Positions 19,815-27,924 of a stretch of DNA of 64,000 nucleotides are shown in pieces. The translations under genes were made by a program, and so were the position numbers. The notes under the pieces were generated by a model that was not told where the DNA came from, did not search any database, and saw only the letters and a list, made by a program, of their open reading frames with translations. The stretch's first letter is position 1; every line of letters starts with the position of its first letter. Source of the DNA: Pelosinus sp. IPA-1 (GTDB lineage: Bacteria > Bacillota > Negativicutes > DSM-13327); the NCBI RefSeq assembly GCF_030269905.1, contig NZ_BSVC01000002.1, forward strand, positions 532,419-596,418, read 5' to 3'.

Positions 19815-21110
19815 ATGAAAAAATTCTGTACATCGCTTCATTTTCAAGTGTTTTTTTCAATTGTTTGTGGGATAGCCTTAGGGCACTTTTATCCTGGGTT
19901 AGGCGAAAGCATGAAACCACTGGGTGATGGATTTATAAAGTTAATAAAAATGATTATTGCTCCGATTATTTTTTGTACCATAGTAACAGGTATTGCTGGT
20001 ATGGATGATATGAAAAAAGTCGGCAGAGTTGGTGCCAAAGCACTTATTTATTTTGAAGTTGTTACAATATTTGCCTTAATTATGGGGATGTTTGTTGTAA
20101 ACTGGTTTCAACCAGGAGTTGGCATGAATGTAGATGTGAAGAGCTTAGATGCTGGAGCTATTTCAGCTTATACTACGGCAGCAAAAGCACATAGTACAGC
20201 TGACTTTATTATGAATATCATCCCATCAACCGTGGTAGATGCTTTTGCAAAAGGTGATATTTTACAAGTCCTTTTATTTTCAGTTATGTTTGGTGGGGCT
20301 CTATCTGCAATGGGTGGTAAGAAAACAGCATTATTCGGTGTAATTACAGAGGTTTCACATTGCTTATTCGGTATTGTAGACCTAATCATGAAACTGGCGC
20401 CAATTGGTACTTTTGGTGCAATGGCTTTTACGATCGGTAAATATGGAATTGCTTCTTTAATACCTTTAGGGAAATTGTTAGCGTGTTTCTATATTACTTG
20501 TATTGTCTTTGTGCTCGTTGTTATTGGTCTTATTTGTAGATGGGCAGGATTTAGTATTATTAAGTTTATTTCTCATATAAAGGAAGAATTTTTAATCGTC
20601 CTAGGTACAGCCTCTTCAGAAAGCGTACTACCTCGTATGATTAATAAGTTAGAGAAGATGGGCTGTTCCAAATCAGTAGTTGGCTTAGTAATCCCAACAG
20701 GATATTCCTTTAATTTAGATGGCACCTCTATTTATCTTACCATGTCGGCTATTTTTGTAGCCCAAGCGACTAATACAGATATTACAATAATGCAGCAACT
20801 AACAATCCTTGCTGTATTATTGTTAACATCAAAGGGAGCATCTGGTGTTACAGGAAGTGGCTTTATTGTTCTCGCCGCTACTCTTTCGGCCATACCAACG
20901 ATTCCGGTGGCTGGGTTAGCTTTAATCTTTGGTATTGATCGGTTTATGTCACAAGCTAGAGCAGTAACTAATCTCATTGGTAATGGCGTTGCTACAGTGA
21001 TTGTTTCTAAATGGGAAAATGAGCTAGATGAAAAAAGGTTTCATGATGCTTTAAATGATTTGTCAGATGCCAGCACAGACGTGGACATGCTGCATAAACA
21101 AGCTCTCTAA
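19815..21110 (+). CDS. Dicarboxylate/glutamate:cation symporter (DctA-like)
   Basis: Carrier of 431 aa of the DAACS family, importing C4-dicarboxylates or acidic amino acids with H+ or Na+. Diagnostic segments are [17 protein letters not shown] (about residues 50-66), the serine-rich hairpin [12 protein letters not shown] (about 263-274), [14 protein letters not shown] (about 296-309) and a C-terminal [29 protein letters not shown] precedes the ATG. It is a single gene with its own terminator. DctA rather than GltP is suggested by the sequence, but substrate choice within this family is hard to read. Confidence 0.9.
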   Translation: MKKFCTSLHFQVFFSIVCGIALGHFYPGLGESMKPLGDGFIKLIKMIIAPIIFCTIVTGIAGMDDMKKVGRVGAKALIYFEVVTIFALIMGMFVVNWFQPGVGMNVDVKSLDAGAISAYTTAAKAHSTADFIMNIIPSTVVDAFAKGDILQVLLFSVMFGGALSAMGGKKTALFGVITEVSHCLFGIVDLIMKLAPIGTFGAMAFTIGKYGIASLIPLGKLLACFYITCIVFVLVVIGLICRWAGFSIIKFISHIKEEFLIVLGTASSESVLPRMINKLEKMGCSKSVVGLVIPTGYSFNLDGTSIYLTMSAIFVAQATNTDITIMQQLTILAVLLLTSKGASGVTGSGFIVLAATLSAIPTIPVAGLALIFGIDRFMSQARAVTNLIGNGVATVIVSKWENELDEKRFHDALNDLSDASTDVDMLHKQAL

Positions 21111-21114
21111 TTGC

Positions 21115-21220
21115 AATAAGAAAAGACTTGGCTTGTGCCAAGTCCTCGGACGCTGGCAGAAGCCTTAGTCGTTCTTACTTGGAATCAAGAAAGTGTTATA
21201 TTTTCTGATTCCGTAAAAAA
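21115..21220 (+). repeat. 3'-UTR repeat, copy B
   Basis: Best preserved copy. It holds a perfect hairpin GACTTGGC/GCCAAGTC, then a second stem GGAATCA/TGATTCC extended by GAAA/TTTC with a bulged A. It ends CCGTAAAAA immediately before the terminator, exactly as in copies A and C. Confidence 0.8.
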
Positions 21221-21222
21221 AT

Positions 21223-21260
21223 AACAGGCTTTGCTTTTTAAAAAAGCAAAGCCTGTTTAC
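21223..21260. terminator. Bidirectional terminator between carrier and hemerythrin genes
   Basis: AACAGGCTTTGC(T)n pairs with (A)nGCAAAGCCTGTT, with T runs on both strands. It can serve the carrier gene (+) and the hemerythrin gene (-). Confidence 0.85.
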
Positions 21261-21278
21261 TATTTAGTTTTACTTAGC

Positions 21279-21689
21279 TTAAATAGAAACTAAAGGATAC
21301 AAATCATGATTTTCGCGATCAATTCGTTTTTTAAAAGCCGTGAAAATTTTTTGCGATTCGGCAAGAAATTCTCTCGGGTTTGCAGTAATTTTATTGGAAG
21401 TGGCAAAATTGGTTTTAAAAACATCAAATGATGTTGCTAAGCCACCCATTTCTGCATAAAATGTTTGGCTAGTAGCTTTGACTTTAGGGTCTTTGTGGTA
21501 CATTAAAGCAGGGTATAAGAATTTATCTTCACTGATTGAATGAACTTTCAGTTTTCCAGACAACTGGCTAAGTAAAAGTGAGATAGTAGCAGCATTGTTT
21601 TTTACTTGCTCTTCAGACCTATGTATAGCTATTTTTTTTATTAGATCAAGGAAATCTTGGTGCTGTCTTTCTAAATTAGTCGTATCCAT
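21279..21689 (-). CDS. Hemerythrin HHE-domain protein
   Basis: Small cytoplasmic protein of 136 aa predicted to be a four-helix bundle with a di-iron site. The metal-ligand pattern is visible: His in LERQHQDF near residue 10, VHSISEDKFLYP about 50-61 and the C-terminal ENHDLYPL. Such proteins bind O2 or NO, or handle iron in anaerobes exposed to oxygen. It is transcribed alone and divergently from the helicase gene. A perfect CRP/FNR-type site (21766-21781) lies at its promoter, pointing to redox or NO control. Confidence 0.85.
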   Translation of the reverse strand: MDTTNLERQHQDFLDLIKKIAIHRSEEQVKNNAATISLLLSQLSGKLKVHSISEDKFLYPALMYHKDPKVKATSQTFYAEMGGLATSFDVFKTNFATSNKITANPREFLAESQKIFTAFKKRIDRENHDLYPLVSI

Positions 21690-21765
21690 AGTATAAAACC
21701 CCCAAAGTGAATAATTTTTTCTTATTCTTGATGAATTTAGTATATAATATAGGATACATAGTTAC

Positions 21766-21781
21766 TGTGATTCTAGTCACA
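21766..21781 (-). promoter_or_regulatory. CRP/FNR-family site in hemerythrin promoter
   Basis: TGTGA-N6-TCACA, extended to an 11-bp imperfect dyad (AGTTACTGTGA / TCACAATAACT). On the minus strand a TATACT -10 candidate lies at 21744-21739. This would place the centre of the dyad close to -41.5, the class II activator position. The choice of -10 is a judgement; the dyad itself is plain. Confidence 0.6.
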
Positions 21782-21923
21782 ATAACTGTATTTAAGAAGT
21801 TGCTATAAATGATTCAAAAGTAAGTATATTTTTTTGACGAATTCTTTTAACAGTCGTACAATTGAAGTGAACATTGGACTCGAATGGAAGATAGCGAATC
21901 AGGTACAATTTTAGGAGGTAAAT

Positions 21924-23678
21924 GTGGTATATAATCCTGCAAATCCAATTATTGTTCAGGGGGACTTTTCTGTCTTATTAGAAGCATATCATGCTGATTT
22001 TGAAATAGTGCGCAGTGGACTATCTCTTTTTGCAGATTTAGAGAAAAGTCCTGAACATATTCATACATACCGTATTACACCTTTATCTTTATGGAACGCA
22101 GCTGCAACAGGGCAAACTGCAGAGGAAGTACTTGCGTTTTTATTAGAGTATGTAAAATTCCCTTTACCTAATAATGTATGTCGAGATATTAAAGGATATA
22201 TGGGGCGTTATGGCCTAGTAAAATTAATGGCCTATCCTCCCAATGTAGTAGAGGCGGATTTGGATAAACCGGCTGCACCGGGAGAAGTTCTCTACCTTTA
22301 CTCCAAAGATATCCCAACTATACTGGCCATTGCTGGACATAAAGAAACGAAGGCAATCTTTTTAGGGAAATTAGATGAATGTACTTTGGTTTTACCAGCA
22401 GGAAAAAGGGGAATCATTAAACAATTATTGGTGAAAATTGGCTATCCTGTGGAAGATTTGGCTGGTTATGTGGATGGTGAAAAACTGCCAGTTGAACTGA
22501 GAAGCGAGGATATCAATGGACGTGAATTTTCTCTGAGGGATTATCAACGACAGGCGATTGATCTTTTTTACGATGGGGGCCGAGAGTCTGGTGGTTCGGG
22601 AGTATTAGTTTTACCTTGTGGTGCAGGTAAAACCGTAATTGGCATTGGCGCTATGGCACAAATCGGTATGAACACCCTAATATTAACAACATCAACAAGT
22701 GCAGTGCACCAATGGATACGAGAAATTATTGAGAAAACGGATTTATCCCCTGAATTGGTAGGGGAATATTCCGGTGATAAAAAAGATATTTGTCCAGTCA
22801 CTGTTACTACCTATCAAATGGTAACATATCGCCCAGTTAAGAACGGCCCTTTTCCTCATTTTGAGATTTTTAACGCTCGTGCTTGGGGTTTAGTTATCTA
22901 TGATGAAGTACATACGCTGCCCGCACCTGTATTTCAAGTTACAGCTGAGTTACAAGCCAAGCGAAGGTTAGGTTTGACAGCAACTTTAGTGCGAGAAGAC
23001 GGTAAGGAAGCAGATGTATTTACATTGATAGGACCAAAAAAATTGGATGTACCTTGGATTGAAATGGAGAGTGCTGGTTGGATTGCAACGGCAATTTGTA
23101 CCGAAGTGCGTGTACCTATGGATTTTTCTCTGCGTATGGAATGTGCCCAAGTGCCAGAGCGAACGGCGTATCGGCTAGAAGCAGAAAATCCAGATAAAAT
23201 AAAGGCTATACAATATATTTTACATAAACATGCCGGTGAAGGTATCTTAATCATAGGTCAATATATTCAACAATTAGAAACCATTGCCGAACATTTTAAC
23301 TTTCCCTTAATTACTGGCAAAATGCCAACGGCAAAAAGAGATTCCTTGTATCAGCAGTTTCGTAGTCGAACTATCCCCGTATTAGTTGTATCAAAAGTAG
23401 CTAATTTTGCGATTGACCTGCCAGATGCAGCAGTAGGCATACAGGTTTCCGGGGCTTTTGGCTCTCGCCAAGAGGAAGCACAGCGTTTAGGTAGAATCTT
23501 ACGACCAAAACAAGATGGTAGAGCGGCTTACTTCTATAGTGTAGTTTCGAAGGATTCTCGGGAACAAGAGTTTGCCCATCATCGCCAATTGTTTTTAACG
23601 GAGCAAGGATATCAATATCAAATTTTAGATTTTGATGAGACATTGCCAATGGAAGGAATGGATCGCGTTGCTAAATAA
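21924..23678 (+). CDS. XPB/Ssl2-like superfamily 2 helicase
   Basis: DNA helicase of 584 aa, start GTG 21924 behind AGGAGGTAAAT. The N-terminal about 100 residues (IVQGDFSVLLEA onward) look like the Helicase_C_3 domain found in prokaryotic XPB proteins. Motor motifs follow: LPCGAGKTVIG (Walker A, about 230-240), DEVH in the Walker B position (IYDEVHTLPA, about 325-335), GLTATLVREDG, and a C-terminal RecA lobe ending in QEEAQRLGRILRPKQ (about 515-530). Bacterial XPB relatives unwind or remodel DNA in repair. It is coupled to the next gene, which carries a second copy of the N-terminal domain. Confidence 0.9.
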   Translation: MVYNPANPIIVQGDFSVLLEAYHADFEIVRSGLSLFADLEKSPEHIHTYRITPLSLWNAAATGQTAEEVLAFLLEYVKFPLPNNVCRDIKGYMGRYGLVKLMAYPPNVVEADLDKPAAPGEVLYLYSKDIPTILAIAGHKETKAIFLGKLDECTLVLPAGKRGIIKQLLVKIGYPVEDLAGYVDGEKLPVELRSEDINGREFSLRDYQRQAIDLFYDGGRESGGSGVLVLPCGAGKTVIGIGAMAQIGMNTLILTTSTSAVHQWIREIIEKTDLSPELVGEYSGDKKDICPVTVTTYQMVTYRPVKNGPFPHFEIFNARAWGLVIYDEVHTLPAPVFQVTAELQAKRRLGLTATLVREDGKEADVFTLIGPKKLDVPWIEMESAGWIATAICTEVRVPMDFSLRMECAQVPERTAYRLEAENPDKIKAIQYILHKHAGEGILIIGQYIQQLETIAEHFNFPLITGKMPTAKRDSLYQQFRSRTIPVLVVSKVANFAIDLPDAAVGIQVSGAFGSRQEEAQRLGRILRPKQDGRAAYFYSVVSKDSREQEFAHHRQLFLTEQGYQYQILDFDETLPMEGMDRVAK

Positions 23679-25431
23679 AAGACTGCCTTTGGAAGTGGAC
23701 GAAAAATATACTTTAGAAAAGATCTATGCCTTGGATAAGACTGCATTAAATAAAATGTGCTGGTTATTTGATGTCAGTGGTTGGGTTGGTGACGTTCCCA
23801 GATTGCTTCGTGAAGCAATCTTTCATATTCCTCGCTTTGCAGGTGTTTACCAAGCACTTAATGAAGAAGAGCAAAGTATAGTAGACTTTTTGTGTGATTC
23901 AGCGGGCATACCAGTTCCAATTCAACAAATCTACGAAAAGTTTACCGATTTTTCGATGAAAAAGGTGGATACCCTTGTTGGTAATTTGCTAAAGCAGGGG
24001 TGGCTATTAGAGGGGGAAAAGCTTCAAACACTCCTCGTTTTACCTGAGATTAAAAAGACATTAGATAAAATGTCAGCGTTCTATTATTTTTTAGAGGCGG
24101 AGTTACCTTCCAGTCATTCAGCAACATTCAGTGGCGGACAATATTTAGCTGATTTGATTGAAATGGCTGCTTTTATCTACGTAGAAAAACCAAAACTTAC
24201 GGTTAAAAAATTCATCGCAAAATCAACTCTTAGGCGTTTAATGTCTCGGCTAAGTGAAATGGTATCAAACAACTGGGAAGAAGCCGCTGATGAAAATTTA
24301 TACACCAGTACAATGCGTATGCTTTTGGGCGGGTTACAGGAAATTCAAGCCTTACAGTTAGTCGTTGATAAGGGAGAACATTGTTATTATCAGCTTAATG
24401 TGGAGAAATGGGATGACTTTGTTTTTTCTTCTGCCTCTCACCGTTTATTAGCCATATTGAGTTGGCAAATGACTCGGATTAATTACCATAAAGGGGGGAG
24501 CTTACCCTTTGTTGCCAGCTTATTTAAATACGCGGCACAAGTGGAGGGATGTTGGCGAACAGGAGCCTCCTTAATGATGGAAAGCATTGTAGCAGAATCG
24601 ACGGTATTGTTTTCCGACAGAGACCCTTTTAGCAGTGAAGAATGGTTAGAGTCCACTGTGTTAGAGCCTATGATGTACTTAGGCCTGTTTGAAAAGACCA
24701 CTGCTGAATTGCCAACTGGGTGGCGTAAGGAAGAACAGATGCCAAGAAATTTTTGGCGGCTAACACCACTTGGCCTTTCTACAGCAGAATGGCTAGCAGA
24801 AGAAAAGGATGCAGGCAAAGCTATAAATCAGTTAATAAAAATTGATACATTTTCTAAAGAGCTAGATATCACCTTTTTGGCCTTATTTGATAAGTGGCGC
24901 AAGGTATTACCTGCAGAACTAGAACAGCAGTTGATTGTTCAGCCGGATCTTACTTTTTTTGTGCCGAGAAGTACACAGCCCTACTTATTATGGATGTTAT
25001 CTGTATTTGGTGAGACGCAAATACAAGACTATGTTTACCAAGGTGCTTTCACTCGCAATAGTGTGCTTCGTGCCCTAAAAGGGGGAGCATCTATTAGCGA
25101 CTTATTTGCTTTAATACAGGATCATAGTAAGGTTTTGCCTGCTGAAAATGTATTATATAATTTACAGCAGTGGGTTGCTGCTTACGATCGAACGCTGTTT
25201 TCTAGAGCAATGATTTTAGCTTGTGACAATCCTGAAATGGCAACTGAAATTCTTGCGCAAAGTAAATTCTCTAAATGGGTCATTGGTTTAGTTGGTCCGC
25301 AAACTTTGCTGATAAGACCTGAAGGAGAAGGAATTATTCGTAAATGGCTGGAAAAGAAAAATTGGGTTCCTAGACCTGGGGTGGTTTCTGGAGAACGTTT
25401 ATATACCTGGTTAACGGCAGGAAAGGGCTAA
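23668..25431 (+). CDS. Helicase-associated-domain protein, partner of XPB-like helicase
   Basis: Protein of about 587 aa with no catalytic motif that I recognise. TTG 23668 after GGAAGGA is the likely start, overlapping the helicase gene by 11 nt; an earlier TTG at 23632 is also possible. The segment starting LIVQPDLTFFVPRSTQPYLL (about residues 421-440) to NLQQWVAAYDR matches the Helicase_C_3 pattern also seen at the N-terminus of the helicase. The overlap implies translational coupling, and the shared domain suggests that the two proteins form a complex or replace each other on DNA. Family proteins are typically annotated helicase-associated; function unproven. Confidence 0.75.
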   Translation: MLNKRLPLEVDEKYTLEKIYALDKTALNKMCWLFDVSGWVGDVPRLLREAIFHIPRFAGVYQALNEEEQSIVDFLCDSAGIPVPIQQIYEKFTDFSMKKVDTLVGNLLKQGWLLEGEKLQTLLVLPEIKKTLDKMSAFYYFLEAELPSSHSATFSGGQYLADLIEMAAFIYVEKPKLTVKKFIAKSTLRRLMSRLSEMVSNNWEEAADENLYTSTMRMLLGGLQEIQALQLVVDKGEHCYYQLNVEKWDDFVFSSASHRLLAILSWQMTRINYHKGGSLPFVASLFKYAAQVEGCWRTGASLMMESIVAESTVLFSDRDPFSSEEWLESTVLEPMMYLGLFEKTTAELPTGWRKEEQMPRNFWRLTPLGLSTAEWLAEEKDAGKAINQLIKIDTFSKELDITFLALFDKWRKVLPAELEQQLIVQPDLTFFVPRSTQPYLLWMLSVFGETQIQDYVYQGAFTRNSVLRALKGGASISDLFALIQDHSKVLPAENVLYNLQQWVAAYDRTLFSRAMILACDNPEMATEILAQSKFSKWVIGLVGPQTLLIRPEGEGIIRKWLEKKNWVPRPGVVSGERLYTWLTAGKG

Positions 25432-25489
25432 AAAAGCTGCCATTTGTGATATAATGGTAAGTAAATAAAAAATGATAGGGTGAATTTAG

Positions 25490-25810
25490 ATGGCAAAAAT
25501 ACCTAAAAATTTAAGTGACACAGCAATGATTGGTAACTATAAAGAGAATATTACATTTGAAAATGAAAATTTTGAGGATGAAATCTCCACTTCACAGCCT
25601 ATGAAAGTAGCAAAAAAATCCAGTCCAGCCTATGCTAGTGAATTTTTTACTCCAGAGTTACAGGAGAAAGTAGGAAAAGCGTTACTAGAGTTAAAACTAG
25701 CCTTATACCGAGAAGGTATTGTAGATTTTGATATTAAGGTTACAAGTCAAGATAAACAAATTATTCTCACAGGAGTTCCTAGTAAAGCAGAGAAGAAAAA
25801 GCTGAGATAA
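25490..25810 (+). CDS. Conserved-looking small protein of unknown function
   Basis: 106 aa, start ATG behind AGGGTGAA. I do not recognise the family. The N-terminal half (about residues 1-50) is polar and probably disordered. The C-terminal half contains a predicted helix (PELQEKVGKALLELKLALYR) then a beta-rich segment (VDFDIKVTSQDKQIILTGVP). It is followed by KAEKKK, so it could bind nucleic acid or a protein partner. It lies between the helicase pair and an HD-domain gene on the same strand, 11 nt before the latter, so it is probably co-transcribed with it. Confidence 0.7.
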   Translation: MAKIPKNLSDTAMIGNYKENITFENENFEDEISTSQPMKVAKKSSPAYASEFFTPELQEKVGKALLELKLALYREGIVDFDIKVTSQDKQIILTGVPSKAEKKKLR

Positions 25811-25821
25811 CCGGAGGTTCT

Positions 25822-26616
25822 ATGAAGGAATGTGCTTTTGTATTTCTAAAAGATTGGTTTCATCAGTACGTACAAGGGTTTTATTCGGCAGATGAGCAGC
25901 TGCAATTTCATGTTCGCTTAAAGGAAGAACATACCTTAAGAGTCTTAGAGAATGCTGCTAGGATTGGCGAATGGCTTGAATGTACTCCAGAACAGCTAGA
26001 TTTAATCAAGATAGCAGCCTTGTTCCATGATCTTGGGCGATTTAAGCAGTATCAGACTTATAGGACATTTAATGATGCTTTATCTATTAACCATGCCCAA
26101 TTGGGAGTGGAAATCATACAGCAATCTAATATATTAAAATCTTCAGGGTTAAGCGGTACGCAGCAGGAAATTGTGGAAAGGGCAGTACTTTATCATAATC
26201 GGCGTAACCTACCATCGGAAGAGATAGAAAAATATAGTATGCCAGCTAAGATTATTCGCGACGCAGATAAACTTGATATTTTTGCTATGCTAGTAACGAA
26301 GGATGATAAGAATAAAATTCCTCAAGCAACAGAGTTTGAAAATGTTTTGTTGTATTCTGAAAAAGTAATTGAAGATATTTTACAGGGGCGGTTGGTAGAA
26401 TATCCAGATATTAAAACGGAGAATGACTTATTGCTCTTTCGCTTGTCCTGGTTGTATGATCTTTACTTTCCATATTCTTTTTCCGTTGTATTAAAGCAAG
26501 GCTACTTAGAAAAATTGATTGCTATGCTTCCTGATACGCAAGAGGTTTATTCAGTATATCAATGTTTAAGGGAGTATACAAATCTTAATGTTATGGGTAA
26601 TAATATGAATGATTAG
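25822..26616 (+). CDS. HD-domain phosphohydrolase
   Basis: Cytoplasmic protein of 264 aa. The HD metal-site pattern is present: His in EEHTLRVLENA (about 30), the HD pair in AALFHDLGRFKQ (about 69-70) and later Asp in IIRDADKLDIF (about 150). Enzymes of this superfamily cleave phosphate esters of nucleotides or signalling nucleotides with a metal; the substrate cannot be deduced. The CCGGAGG site precedes the ATG. It probably belongs to the same transcript as the 106-aa gene before it. Confidence 0.85.
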   Translation: MKECAFVFLKDWFHQYVQGFYSADEQLQFHVRLKEEHTLRVLENAARIGEWLECTPEQLDLIKIAALFHDLGRFKQYQTYRTFNDALSINHAQLGVEIIQQSNILKSSGLSGTQQEIVERAVLYHNRRNLPSEEIEKYSMPAKIIRDADKLDIFAMLVTKDDKNKIPQATEFENVLLYSEKVIEDILQGRLVEYPDIKTENDLLLFRLSWLYDLYFPYSFSVVLKQGYLEKLIAMLPDTQEVYSVYQCLREYTNLNVMGNNMND

Positions 26617-26683
26617 GGATGTTTAAGGTATTTATCAATCATATAATGAAGAACTTTTACCGGATTTACACTTAGAGTTTATA

Positions 26684-26719
26684 GGCAACTGTCTTCATGA
26701 AGGGCAGCTGTTTTTTATT
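26684..26719 (+). terminator. Probable terminator after HD gene
   Basis: CAACTGTCTTCATGAAGGGCAGCTG can fold into a hairpin with mismatches and is followed by TTTTTT. Confidence 0.55.
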
Positions 26720-26722
26720 TAG

Positions 26723-26847
26723 ATAAAGAAGACTTGATTCAGATGGAGTTTTAACTCCATCTGAATCTTAGTCGCACTTATCCAGGGATTTAGCCGTTCT
26801 TAACGAGATGAAGATGGGAGTCTTAGAGCGGTTTAGCCATCGGATAA
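26723..26847 (+). repeat. Modular intergenic repeat, copy R1 (short form)
   Basis: Starts ATAAAGAAGACTTGATTC and contains a perfect 13-bp inverted repeat (GATTCAGATGGAG / CTCCATCTGAATC). A long imperfect dyad follows and ends CGGATAA. It lacks the internal unit of copies R2 and R3. Its end reads in frame into the Nudix gene and would add a false MKMGVLERFSHRI leader. Confidence 0.9.
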
Positions 26848-26876
26848 TTGAACTAATAATGGAAAGAAGGAAAAGG

Positions 26877-27335
26877 ATGTATTCAACGACCTTATGTTTT
26901 TTAGTAAAAGGGCAAGATATTTTGTTAGGAATGAAGAAAACTGGTTTTGGCCAAGGAAAATATAATGGTTTTGGTGGTAAGATTAAGAGCAATGAAACCG
27001 TATTAGAGGGAGCTGCGCGTGAGCTAGAAGAAGAAAGTGGTGTCCAAGTAAAAAAAGAACAGCTAGAGAATGTCGGTTTCATAGATTTTATCTTTCCTGC
27101 TAATCCCGAACTGCGGCATGATGTGCATATTTTCCTCGCTCATACTTGGCAGGGGGAACCGGTTGAAACAGAAGAGATGAAACCCCAATGGTTTTCAATC
27201 TCTGAAATTCCGTATGACAAAATGTGGCAAGATGATATACATTGGTTACCTCAGGTACTAGCAGGCAATAAAATCAAGGGTAAGGTAGTATTTGCCGATA
27301 ATAATGAGGATGTACATACCGTAGAGATTATTTAA
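26877..27335 (+). CDS. Nudix hydrolase, MutT/MTH1-like (8-oxo-dGTP type)
   Basis: Nucleotide-pool sanitising hydrolase of 152 aa. The Nudix box is complete (GKIKSNE, then REL and EEESGV, about residues 36-58), and the flanking GKYNGFGGK segment is typical of MTH1-like enzymes. Start ATG 26877 is chosen because AGAAGG sits 6 nt before it. The longer frame from ATG 26808 begins inside repeat R1 and its first residues are repeat sequence rather than protein. It ends in a strong terminator. Oxidised dNTPs are the expected substrate, but the family is broad. Confidence 0.9.
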   Translation: MYSTTLCFLVKGQDILLGMKKTGFGQGKYNGFGGKIKSNETVLEGAARELEEESGVQVKKEQLENVGFIDFIFPANPELRHDVHIFLAHTWQGEPVETEEMKPQWFSISEIPYDKMWQDDIHWLPQVLAGNKIKGKVVFADNNEDVHTVEII

Positions 27336-27378
27336 AAAAGCTTCTACCATGCGCTAGCGCATGGTAGAAGCTTTTTAC
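27336..27378. terminator. Bidirectional terminator between Nudix gene and minus-strand gene
   Basis: AAAAAGCTTCTACCATGCG / CGCATGGTAGAAGCTTTTT, a near-perfect long stem with T runs on both strands. Confidence 0.9.
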
Positions 27379-27430
27379 GGAATCAGAGGTATAACACTTT
27401 CTTGATTCCAAGTAAGAACGCCTAAGGCTT
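27372..27430 (-). repeat. 3'-UTR repeat, copy C (partial, minus strand)
   Basis: The reverse complement matches the second half of copies A and B, from GCCTTAG-CGTTCTTACTTGG to GATTCCGTAAAAA. On the minus strand it lies between the 76-aa gene and the terminator, the same order as at the other two sites. The GGAATCA/TGATTCC stem is intact. Confidence 0.75.
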
Positions 27431-27463
27431 ATTTGAAGTAATGTAATAATAGTATAGGATGCT

Positions 27464-27694
27464 TTAAAAGGAACTGCGGCCTAAACGGGGGTGAGATACT
27501 GGCTTTAAACTAAGCTTTAGGACAAATAACAATGCTTGTTTCAGCGTAATATCTTGTTGCCCCTTCGTAGTTTCAATAACACATAAAGGATCCTCCATGC
27601 CGATTTCACTAGCGGGTAAATAAACATACTCTCCCGTATTGTTATCACCGAAAATAATACCTGCTTTTAAATGGGCTGCTGTCATTCTACTCAT
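27464..27694 (-). CDS. Small protein of unknown function
   Basis: 76 aa on the minus strand, start ATG at 27694 with GAGGT five bases before; a longer frame from 27706 has its ATG inside that site. I do not recognise the family. The sequence (MSRMTAAHLKAGIIFGD onward) looks globular with no membrane segment. Its last 15 residues, with LKPVSHPRLGRSSF, are basic. Support for reality comes from the ribosome site, a TATAAT-like -10 on the minus strand near 27744-27739, and the repeat plus terminator placed after its stop in the proper orientation. Confidence 0.6.
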   Translation of the reverse strand: MSRMTAAHLKAGIIFGDNNTGEYVYLPASEIGMEDPLCVIETTKGQQDITLKQALLFVLKLSLKPVSHPRLGRSSF

Positions 27695-27924
27695 ATTTAA
27701 CCTCATTAATTCTGTAAAGTGATTTGTAAATTGATTATATATGATTCAGAGCGAAAAGTAACTAAAAAACATTGAGGAGCACATGAAACTATTTGAAATT
27801 ATATGTACACTAGCAGGAAAAAAGACATATTTCGCGAAATATGTATAATGTATGCAAAAATGCATTGCTATAAGGTATTTGACTCCTTGTAGTAAAAAAA
27901 ATATGTATGGAGGAAATCGCAATA

